From NCBI GenBank assembly GCA_020723065.1, contig DYJP01000006.1, positions 1 through 50,961 of the forward strand: a DNA stretch of 50,961 nucleotides, read 5' to 3'. Shown here one piece after another: positions 10,031-17,460 of this stretch. A model generated the notes under the pieces. The model saw nothing but the letters and a program-made list of their open reading frames with translations. It was not told the DNA's origin and ran no database searches. The stretch's first letter is position 1, and every line of letters starts with the position of its first letter. This DNA comes from Candidatus Micrarchaeum sp. GTDB lineage: Archaea; Micrarchaeota; Micrarchaeia; CABMEP01. Position numbers and translations under genes: made by a program.

Positions 10031-10038
10031 TTTATATA
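10031..10038 (+). promoter_or_regulatory. Archaeal TATA box TTTATATA upstream of the ncRNA candidate
   Basis: TTTATATA lies about 27-31 nt before the 5' strand of the terminal helix at 10069. Confidence 0.5.
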
Positions 10039-10064
10039 TTTCTGAAGTCTTATCTTATATATAT

Positions 10065-10530
10065 GTACAGTCAAAGCGACGATCCGAGCCGTAATCCCAA
10101 TTGAAAGCAGAAATTCCAGTAAGATAAGGATTCGTCAGGGGAAACAAAAGCAAAGTCCCCTACAGTATATTCTATTTCTTTCAAGATTTCAAATAAAATA
10201 TCCTATTTTGAAAGCAAAACACTTCTGTTGTTTCGTTCATAGGTATGGGGGATTATCAAAAGGACTTCTTCTTATTCGGTAATTTTCGCCTTTCTGAATT
10301 TTAGGTAAAATTCCCGATATTTATTTCGTTACATTGAGGAAAAAAAATTCGTGATAATCGGAAGTGAGGTCTTTTCGATTCGAATCACCATAGTACGAAT
10401 ACGCAATGTAGAGATTAATCGATATAATTCAGACTGGCGCCGGAGCGAAAGAATTTGCCTTGAATGCGCTTGAATGGTATACCACAGATAACGTTACTGC
10501 GACCGTATGGAAGCGTCATTGACTATTTTT
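10065..10530 (+). ncRNA. Candidate structured non-coding RNA of unknown family (alternatively an origin-associated region)
   Basis: No long ORF. Terminal pairing AGTCAA(10069-74)+GACG(10078-81) with CGTC(10514-17)+TTGACT(10519-24). Internal helix TACATTG(10330-36)/CAATGTA(10404-10) encloses ATTC/GAAT, GTGAT/ATCAC and AATCG/CGATT. GGGG...CCCC hairpin near 10138-10161. T-run ATTTTT at 10525-10530. Confidence 0.55.
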
Positions 10531-10607
10531 AAACACAAAATCACCGGAAATTACCCCTTTCGAGTTGTTTATAAATGACTTTTTTATGATTTATTTGGTG
10601 ATTTAAG

Positions 10608-10778
10608 ATGATGATAGATATAACAAACATAAGATTGGACGAAGTAAGTGTAATAATGTCTAAGATGGACAAATATGGTTTTGCCTCAAGAATTGAGAAA
10701 AAAGACGATAAATATTTACTTGTTTTGAATCAGAGACCGAAACCTTCAGTCAAAATGCCTACATTGCTGGATTGGTAA
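10608..10778 (+). CDS. Small hypothetical protein (56 aa)
   Basis: MMIDITNIRLDEVSVIMSKMDKYGFASRIEKKDDKYLLVLNQRPKPSVKMPTLLDW; preceded by GGTG with 7-nt spacing and by TTTATAAA near 10569. Below the ORF-track length cutoff. Confidence 0.6.
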   Translation: MMIDITNIRLDEVSVIMSKMDKYGFASRIEKKDDKYLLVLNQRPKPSVKMPTLLDW

Positions 10779-10890
10779 ATAGCAGATCCCACCTCCTGCT
10801 ATTTCCATCTATTTTTATTTTTCAGATTATATTTTTCAATAATACATAAAGATTAAATACTCTTTATCACAAATCATTCGTAGTGAGATT

Positions 10891-11184
10891 ATGTACGAAT
10901 GGTTCGGAGTTATAGGGATGATCTGTATTGTTGCAGCATGGATTCCACAGACTCTTAGAACCGTAAGGACGAAAAAAGTTGGAATGGAGCCGAAATTCCT
11001 ATGGCTCTATCTTTTCGGATGCATAGGAATGGTGCTGTATTCCGTCTACATTCAAGATATAATCTTCGTCGGACTGAATAGCATATCATTTTTGCTCAAT
11101 ACAATAAATGTATACTATTATTACAGGTACAATTCGAAGAAGCAAAAAAGTGCTAAATGGTTCAGTTTCCTTTGCAGGCCTTGA
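10891..11184 (+). CDS. SemiSWEET/PQ-loop family small membrane protein
   Basis: Three hydrophobic helices with the PQ motif AAWIPQTLRTVRTKKVG. Confidence 0.7.
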   Translation: MYEWFGVIGMICIVAAWIPQTLRTVRTKKVGMEPKFLWLYLFGCIGMVLYSVYIQDIIFVGLNSISFLLNTINVYYYYRYNSKKQKSAKWFSFLCRP

Positions 11185-11287
11185 GGTTTCTCTTTATTTA
11201 GGCTTATCATAAGTATTTTTATATCTTTTCGATGAATTATATATGTCGATTTCTATTGAAATTTCAGACTAGAAAAGGATTGGTCTT

Positions 11288-11689
11288 ATGAAAATAGTTA
11301 TATCATACAAGGAAAATTCCTATCAGGTTGAACTGCCGAAAGAGAAAGAGGCGCATCTATACGGCCTTAAGATCGGCGATAAGTTAGACGGATCGTTCAT
11401 CGGAGCGGCGGGCTACTCACTGAAGATTAGCGGTGGCTCTGACAAGGACGGATTCCCGATGAAGGCGGATCTATCTGGTGGAAGCAGAAAGAGCATTCTC
11501 CTCTCTAAGGGAGTTGGTTTTCCGAAAGGAAAGAAAGGAGAAAGGGTTCGAAAATCAGTTAGAGGAAACTCTGTAAGTGAATCGATTGCCCAGCTTAATA
11601 CAATTGTAGAGCAGGCGGGACCGACATCTCTTGACCAGCTTTTCCCAAGAAAAGAGAAGAAGGAAAAGGAAGAAGAGAAAAAGGAATAA
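11288..11689 (+). CDS. rps6e: 30S ribosomal protein S6e
   Basis: LKIGDKLDGSFIG..GYSLKISGGSDKDGFPMKADL.GG.RK..LLSKGVGF is typical of S6e. Confidence 0.92.
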   Translation: MKIVISYKENSYQVELPKEKEAHLYGLKIGDKLDGSFIGAAGYSLKISGGSDKDGFPMKADLSGGSRKSILLSKGVGFPKGKKGERVRKSVRGNSVSESIAQLNTIVEQAGPTSLDQLFPRKEKKEKEEEKKE

Positions 11690-11754
11690 AGACTTCGTAA
11701 ATCGTTTATTTTATTCATTCTTTATTTTTTTGAAACTTATCATGCGGTGTACTG

Positions 11755-12945
11755 ATGCAAGCAGAATTGAATATAGGTTTATTAGGCCATGTTGACCATG
11801 GGAAAACAAGCGTTACAAAAATGCTTACTGGAACATGGACAGATATACATAGTATGGAGATAAAGAGAGGAATCACGATCAAGCTCGGGTATGCCGAAAT
11901 GATGTCAAGTTTTTGCGAAAAGTGTGGTATTTATACGAATTCCAAAAAATGTCATAAGTGCGGTGGAGAGAGTAAGGAGTTAAGGAAAATTTCCTTTGTA
12001 GATGCTCCTGGTCATGAAACGCTCATGGCCACGGTCATTTCCGCGTCTTCAATACTCGATGGTGCTCTTCTTATAATTGCGGCTAACGAGCAATGTCCGC
12101 AGCCACAGACAAAGGAACACAAGATGGTGCTGGAAACCCTTGGTATAAAGAATATTGTAGTAGTCCAGAACAAGATAGATTTAGTATCAAAGGAAAAGGC
12201 GAAAGAGCACTATAAACAGATAAAAGAGTTTCTAAAGGGTTCAATCTATGAGAATGCTCCGATTATCCCTATTTCTGCAAATTATAATGCTAATTTAGAC
12301 ATTCTTCTAGAGGCCATAGACAAAAATATTCCTACACCAAAGAGAGATGAATCAAAAGATGCTTTATTCTTTATTGCGCGTTCTTTTGATGTTAACAAGC
12401 CTGGAATTGTCGTTGAGAAGCTTGTTGGTGGAGTGGTAGGGGGGTCGGTGGTCTCTGGTGAATTTAAGGTAGGGGATGAGATAGAGATATCGCCCGGAAT
12501 TGTAAGAATAAACAAGCAGGTTCCAGAACCAATAAAGTCGAAGATAATAGCGATGTTTGCAGGTTCCGAGAAGCTTGAGAGCGTAAAGCCAGGGGGATTG
12601 GTTGCGATCCAGACTACTTTGGATCCGTCTCTTGCAAAAGCAGATGGGCTTATAGGCAATGTTATTGGAAAAGTAGGATCTCTACCTCCTTTATACGATT
12701 CTTTGAAAGTTGAATACTCATTGCTGAACCGTGTAGATTTTGAAAATCACGGAATAAAAGAAGGCGAGACGCTCGTAGTTTCGGTCGGGACAGCTACATC
12801 CATAGGTGTTGCACAGAAAGTCAAGAAGAATAAGATGGAAATAATTCTCAAAAGGCCAGTATGCGTTCCGATTAGTTCAAAGATCGCCATCTCAAGGAAA
12901 ATAAATCAGAGATGGAGGCTTGCTGGAGCAGGCAAGATTTTATAA
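11755..12945 (+). CDS. eif2g: Translation initiation factor aIF2 subunit gamma
   Basis: NIGLLGHVDHGKTSVTKMLTGTWTD, Zn-knuckle CEKCGIYTNSKKCHKCGG, DAPGHETLMATV, QNKID. Confidence 0.95.
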   Translation: MQAELNIGLLGHVDHGKTSVTKMLTGTWTDIHSMEIKRGITIKLGYAEMMSSFCEKCGIYTNSKKCHKCGGESKELRKISFVDAPGHETLMATVISASSILDGALLIIAANEQCPQPQTKEHKMVLETLGIKNIVVVQNKIDLVSKEKAKEHYKQIKEFLKGSIYENAPIIPISANYNANLDILLEAIDKNIPTPKRDESKDALFFIARSFDVNKPGIVVEKLVGGVVGGSVVSGEFKVGDEIEISPGIVRINKQVPEPIKSKIIAMFAGSEKLESVKPGGLVAIQTTLDPSLAKADGLIGNVIGKVGSLPPLYDSLKVEYSLLNRVDFENHGIKEGETLVVSVGTATSIGVAQKVKKNKMEIILKRPVCVPISSKIAISRKINQRWRLAGAGKIL

Positions 12946-13048
12946 TCAAATACTTTTTCTTTTAAAGTTAGACAAATATACGTGCAGCTTTGCCTCTGAT
13001 TTATTTTTTAAAACAAAATAAAAAATAAAATTAAAAAATTAAGAAAGA

Positions 13049-13225
13049 TTATGCTTTCTTGGGCTTCTTCGCTCTTGTCCACTTGAATTTTGCGGGCTTT
13101 CTCTTGAGATCAAGCATGTTCTTGATGCATTTTCCGGTGTCAAAGTAGAGCAGAGTGCCGTCAGTTTTGACGTATACTAGACCCGTTCCTTTCTTTATTT
13201 CTTTGTTACAGAATGAACATTTCAT
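13049..13225 (-). CDS. rpl24e: 50S ribosomal protein L24e (58 aa)
   Basis: Minus-strand translation MKCSFCNKEIKKGTGLVYVKTDGTLLYFDTGKCIKNMLDLKRKPAKFKWTRAKKPKKA. Zn-binding CxxC...C plus KFKWT; missed by the 60-aa ORF cutoff. Confidence 0.9.
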   Translation of the reverse strand: MKCSFCNKEIKKGTGLVYVKTDGTLLYFDTGKCIKNMLDLKRKPAKFKWTRAKKPKKA

Positions 13226-13236
13226 ATATCAACACC

Positions 13237-13560
13237 TTACTTTGTCCTGATTTGCTTGGCTTCTCTTTCAGTGTCGACCAAGAGCAAAATATCGCCTTTC
13301 TTTATTTGGCCTTTGACATTTCTTCTGATGACTCTTCCTTTGTCCCTTCCGTCAAGAACTCTGCACATGACTTGCCTTACTTCGCCTCTTGTGCCTGTCT
13401 TGCCGATTAGCTCGACAACTTCTGCCCTGTAGCCATTGAATTCGTGTTCTTGTGGTTTTGTTTCTGTCTTTGCGGACTGAGAAACCTTTTCTTTTATCTG
13501 TTCCTTTGGTTGTTGTGTCGGAGCTTCTTTCTTTTTGTCTATTTTTTTGTCATCTGTCAT
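13237..13560 (-). CDS. rps28e: 30S ribosomal protein S28e with long charged N-terminal extension
   Basis: Core [59 protein letters not shown]; start taken as MTDDKK. Confidence 0.92.
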   Translation of the reverse strand: MTDDKKIDKKKEAPTQQPKEQIKEKVSQSAKTETKPQEHEFNGYRAEVVELIGKTGTRGEVRQVMCRVLDGRDKGRVIRRNVKGQIKKGDILLLVDTEREAKQIRTK

Positions 13561-13585
13561 TAAAATCACCTAGTTGGTTGACAGG

Positions 13586-14035
13586 TTATTCCTTCTTCTT
13601 TGGCTTTTTTTCCTTCGCCAACTTTGTCGGCTTCTTTTCTTCCTTGCTTTCCGACTTTATTTCCTTTTTCTGTGGAACCTTCTGACCGAGCTTAGTTAAG
13701 ATGTCTTCGATTTCATCTTTTGCTCCACCGAGATTCTCTATTGCTATTGCTGCGCACGTTACTGTCAAGCCGATAGCCTTTCCAAGATCAACCTTGGTTG
13801 GAACATATACGAAAGGAATTCCCTTTTCCTCGCATAAAATTGGAAGGTGCATTACGATCTCTTCTGGATTGACGTCTGCTGCAATAACAACGAGCATCGC
13901 TTTTCCGGATTCGATTGATTTTGTTGTCTCGTTTGCACCCTTTCTTATTTTTCCAGTGTCCTTCGCAACACTTATTGCGTTGATGACTCTGTCAGATATT
14001 TCCTTTGGAACTTCAAATTTCACATAGCTTGCCAT
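13586..14035 (-). CDS. rpl7ae: Ribosomal protein L7Ae / K-turn binding protein with charged C-terminal tail
   Basis: KIRKGANETTKSIESGKAMLVVIAADVNPEEIVMHLPILCEEKGIPFVYVPTKVDLGKAIGL; start MASYVKF. Confidence 0.94.
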   Translation of the reverse strand: MASYVKFEVPKEISDRVINAISVAKDTGKIRKGANETTKSIESGKAMLVVIAADVNPEEIVMHLPILCEEKGIPFVYVPTKVDLGKAIGLTVTCAAIAIENLGGAKDEIEDILTKLGQKVPQKKEIKSESKEEKKPTKLAKEKKPKKKE

Positions 14036-14194
14036 ACTCTCACACCTCTTATAGTTCATAGAGCATGCATATTGCATACTTTTATTTAATACTATAAAAT
14101 TATGTACACTGAAAATTTGTACAATTAGATAAATATATTATGTAGTAATAGTTTAAAATCTTTACTGATTCTCTAGGCCTTTGAAGATTCGGAT

Positions 14195-16138
14195 TCAAGC
14201 AAGTAGATAGACTTCCTTAACTCCGTCTATTTTTTTCATATCCTGCCTTATCTTGTTGACTTCTTCCATTGAGTTGTACCTTATAATCATGTTGATCATA
14301 ATCTTTTCGTCTTTGGTATCGGAGATATTGATCTTCTGGATGTTGACTTTGTGTTTCATGAGGTTCTTTATTACCTCTGAAAGCAGGGTCGGTCGGTCCT
14401 CAGATATTATGTTTATTTTCTGGAGGTATATGCTAGTCTTCTCTCCCCAGAATGCCGGAATCTTTCTTTTTGCTTCCGGCGAACTAGCGAATGCCTTGCA
14501 GTCCTTCTTGTGGATTGTATATTTGCCTTCCTTCGGCGGATAAGTAACTATCTCGTCGTTTATTCCCGGATTGCAGCATTTGGGTATCTTTATGTTTGGA
14601 GAGTTTATGTAAGCTATCAATTCTCCATTTTCGATCTTGGCCTTCTTTCCCTTTTCTTGTTCTACAATTTTCACTTCTCTCTGGATGTTTCTTCGCTTGC
14701 CTACCATCTTCAACGCAGCTCTTATCTTGCCTTTCGCTTTAGACGTTTTTACGATACCTAACCAGTTTATATTTGCCTTTTGTGACGGGGAGGTTATGAC
14801 TTCGACTATGTCTCCGTCCTGGATAGTGTGGTTGAATTGGACCAGATTGCCGTTTACTTTTATTTTGTCAGCATGCAACCCTATGTTGGTATGGAGTGCA
14901 AACGCAAAGTCCAGTGCAGTTGAACCTGCTGAAAGTTCTATCATATCTCCTTTCGGGGTAAAGGCGACCACCCCTCTTTCGAAGAGTTCTATTTTTATCC
15001 CATCAATGTATTCCTTCTCTTCTTTGATTTCCTTTTGCCATGAGAGCAGGTTTCTCATCCATTCTATCTTTTTGTCGTACTCTCCCTGTTCGTGTCCCTT
15101 GTATCTCCAATGGGCAGCTATTCCACTTTCAGCTATCCTGTCCATCTCTTCTGTTCTTATCTGAGCCTCGATATTTTGACCTTTCTTTGTTATGAAATTA
15201 AGATGGAGCGATTGATACATGTTTGACTTCGGGGAGGAGATGTAGTCGTCCAATGTGCCCGGAATCATTCCATACTTTTCGTTTATTATCTCTAATATCC
15301 TATAGCAGTCACTTACTCTCTTAGTTATTATTCTTATCGCAAAAAGGTCCATAAGCTGGTCGAATGTGAGTTCCTTTTTTTTCATTTTCTTATAAATAGA
15401 ATAGATGTGCTTTTCTCTGCCCTTGACCATTACATCGATGCCTCTCGATTTTAGAAGTCTTTCTATTTCAGTTCTTATTTTTTCTACTTCTCCAATTTTG
15501 TCTTTTTTCTTCTCTTCTAGTGAATTTTTTATTTGCTTATATGTTTCAGGTTCTACTACGGAAAGGTAGAGATCTTCCAGTTCGTTCTTAATTTTTGTTA
15601 TGTTGAGTTTGTGGGCGAGCGGAACGTAAATTTCAATAGTTTCTTCCACCATTCTCTTCTGTTTATATTCGGGCAGGTATCTTATGGTTCTCATATTATG
15701 CAGCCTGTCTCCAAGCTTTATGAGGATAATGCGCACGTCCTTGCTTAAGATAAGCATCATCTTTCTTATGTTTTCAACTTCCGCTTGTTCAAGCCGTAGG
15801 AAAGGTATTTTTCCTATCTTAGTGAGTCCATCCACGATCTTTGCCACATTATCTCCAAATTCCTGTTCTATAGTTTGGATCGGGATTCCTACGTCTTTGC
15901 ATACATCGTGAAGAAGAGCAGCTTGAAGTGTGGTAATATCATTCGAATATTCTGAAACAATCTCAGCTACAGCCATGCAGTGGAATATGTACGGCTCACC
16001 TGAAAGTCTGTATTGATTTTTGTGGGCCAATGCTGCAAATTCGAATGCCTTCCTTATTTGGGCTTTTTCAGGGCCTTCACTACCGATCTTTCGCATAAGT
16101 TTTTCAAATTCTTCTTCTATCTCCTTTTCGAATTGCAT
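14195..16138 (-). CDS. RelA/SpoT homolog: (p)ppGpp synthetase/hydrolase (HD-SYNTH-TGS-ACT)
   Basis: HD motifs LLHDVCKD and KLGDRLHNMRT; synthetase motifs GREKHIYSIYKKM, DLFAIRII, SPKSNMYQSLH, EAQIRTEEMDRIAESGIAAHWRYK; TGS VVAFTPKGDMIELSAGSTALDFAFALHT; C-terminal ACT-like region. Confidence 0.95.
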   Translation of the reverse strand: MQFEKEIEEEFEKLMRKIGSEGPEKAQIRKAFEFAALAHKNQYRLSGEPYIFHCMAVAEIVSEYSNDITTLQAALLHDVCKDVGIPIQTIEQEFGDNVAKIVDGLTKIGKIPFLRLEQAEVENIRKMMLILSKDVRIILIKLGDRLHNMRTIRYLPEYKQKRMVEETIEIYVPLAHKLNITKIKNELEDLYLSVVEPETYKQIKNSLEEKKKDKIGEVEKIRTEIERLLKSRGIDVMVKGREKHIYSIYKKMKKKELTFDQLMDLFAIRIITKRVSDCYRILEIINEKYGMIPGTLDDYISSPKSNMYQSLHLNFITKKGQNIEAQIRTEEMDRIAESGIAAHWRYKGHEQGEYDKKIEWMRNLLSWQKEIKEEKEYIDGIKIELFERGVVAFTPKGDMIELSAGSTALDFAFALHTNIGLHADKIKVNGNLVQFNHTIQDGDIVEVITSPSQKANINWLGIVKTSKAKGKIRAALKMVGKRRNIQREVKIVEQEKGKKAKIENGELIAYINSPNIKIPKCCNPGINDEIVTYPPKEGKYTIHKKDCKAFASSPEAKRKIPAFWGEKTSIYLQKINIISEDRPTLLSEVIKNLMKHKVNIQKINISDTKDEKIMINMIIRYNSMEEVNKIRQDMKKIDGVKEVYLLA

Positions 16139-16166
16139 GGATCACACGTTTCTCTTTGCTTTTAGA

Positions 16167-16673
16167 TTATTCTAAAAGTTCTGCAATCTTGATTCCAAAT
16201 TTTTCTGCGGACTTTGGACCATCTGCGGTGACTATTCTACCATCTACGATCACTTCGCTTTCAATGTACTTTGCTCCTTTTGCAGAAAGATTTTTCCTTT
16301 CAGAAGGGTAGCATGTTGCATTTTTACCTTCTAGCACACCCGCATTTGCGAGAATTGATGGCGCGATACATATCGCTCCGATAACTTTGTTTAATGATTT
16401 TGCATTTTTCGCAATATTTAAAGCGGTCTTGTCATCGAAATACATCGAAGCTCCGCTTCCTCCTATGAATACGACGGCTTCATATTCATTCACATTCACA
16501 GATTCAAGACTTTTATCGATTTGTGTGGTCGCCCCGAGCATTCCTTTCGCCAGGCAGATTTCCTTTGAAGTTACTGTAACTTGAAAACCTTTTTTTTCAA
16601 AAATTTCCTTTGTTCTAAATAATTCTTCGTCTCTGAAATCGACTGGTGCAATAATCATTAGTATTTTTACCAT
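16167..16673 (-). CDS. DJ-1/PfpI family protein
   Basis: VFIGGSGA, nucleophile-elbow-like GAICIAPSILANAGVLEGKNATCYPS, TADGPKSAEKFG. Confidence 0.88.
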   Translation of the reverse strand: MVKILMIIAPVDFRDEELFRTKEIFEKKGFQVTVTSKEICLAKGMLGATTQIDKSLESVNVNEYEAVVFIGGSGASMYFDDKTALNIAKNAKSLNKVIGAICIAPSILANAGVLEGKNATCYPSERKNLSAKGAKYIESEVIVDGRIVTADGPKSAEKFGIKIAELLE

Positions 16674-16774
16674 GTATTAATAATTAAGATAAAAAATTAA
16701 AAACCAGTATATATTTTTCGCCACCTTTTAGATTCATGATTTTTAGTGATTTTTATTTCTTTCTAATATATACT

Positions 16775-17241
16775 ATGGAGAATTATCAAAAGATGTTCAT
16801 TTCTATCATGATACCTTTGGCCGTAGGGTTCATTGGATTGGCTTTCACCTCAAGTTCGCTTTCAGATTGATATTCTGATTTGGTCAAGCCAGGTTTCAAT
16901 CCGCCGAACTGGGTTTTCGCTCCAGTGTGGACCAGCCTTTACCTTCTAATGGGAACTGCAGCCTATTTAATCTGGAAAAAAGGATATTCTGAAAAAACTA
17001 AGCCGGCGTTTTTGGTTTATTTATTCAGCTTTTCCTGAATTTTTTATGGTTTGTCTTGTTCTTTGGATTAAGGAATCCGTTGTACGGGCTTTTAGAAATA
17101 GTTGTTTTTTGGTTTGTGATAGTTACAAATATATTTATGTTTTACAAGATTGATAAAGTTTCGGCTTATCTTCTGGTTCCTTATTTGCTGTGGGTGAGCT
17201 TTGCTTCGGTTCTTAATTATTTTATTTTCGTTCTTAATTAA
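16775..17241 (+). pseudogene. Degraded TspO/MBR family protein
   Basis: MENYQKMFISIMIPLAVGFIGLAFTSSSLSD*YSDLVKPGFNPPNWVFAPVWTSLYLLMGTAAYLIWKKG... then frame change ...IQLFLNFLWFVLFFGLRNPLYGLLEIVVFWFVIVTNIFMFYKIDKVSAYLLVPYLLWVSFASVLNYFIFVLN. In-frame TGA at 16868-16870 and a 1-nt frameshift near 17022-17035. Confidence 0.85.
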
Positions 17242-17304
17242 TTTTAAAAAAATGAGGTAATAATTTTATCAAACTAAAATGTGTCAGTATCCTTTTAAAA
17301 ATAA

Positions 17305-17378
17305 TGCGGCGGCCGGGATTTGAACCCGGGTTGCAGCCTTGGCAAGGCCGCGTCCTAACCAGTCTAGACTACCGCCGC
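17305..17378 (-). tRNA. tRNA-Gly (anticodon GCC)
   Basis: Minus-strand cloverleaf GCGGCGGTAGTCTAGACTGGTTAGGACGCGGCCTTGCCAAGGCTGCAACCCGGGTTCAAATCCCGGCCGCCGCA; anticodon loop TTGCCAA. Confidence 0.93.
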
Positions 17379-17460
17379 TTAAGAGCGTTTAATATCTAAA
17401 ACAGTAATATCTATTATTATTAACAATTTAAAAATTATTTGATTAGTCTCGGTTATCTGG

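Noticed and set aside
10138-10175. Group I intron-like core in the GGGGAAAC...AAAGTCCCCTACAG segment
   Set aside because: No P/Q/R/S core elements, no interrupted gene on either side.
10065-10530. Assigning the structured island as RNase P RNA or SRP RNA
   Set aside because: Size and closed ends fit, and GTAATCCC and TTGAGGAAA are faintly reminiscent, but I could not place the universal signatures in consistent positions. Left unassigned.
14253-15911. Plus-strand ORFs antisense to the RelA/SpoT gene
   Set aside because: Shadow ORFs of a clearly conserved gene; translations look like reverse-frame artefacts.
16868-16870. TGA as a recoded Trp codon in TspO
   Set aside because: Other genes here terminate at TGA, and a second frameshift exists in the same gene, so pseudogenisation is simpler.
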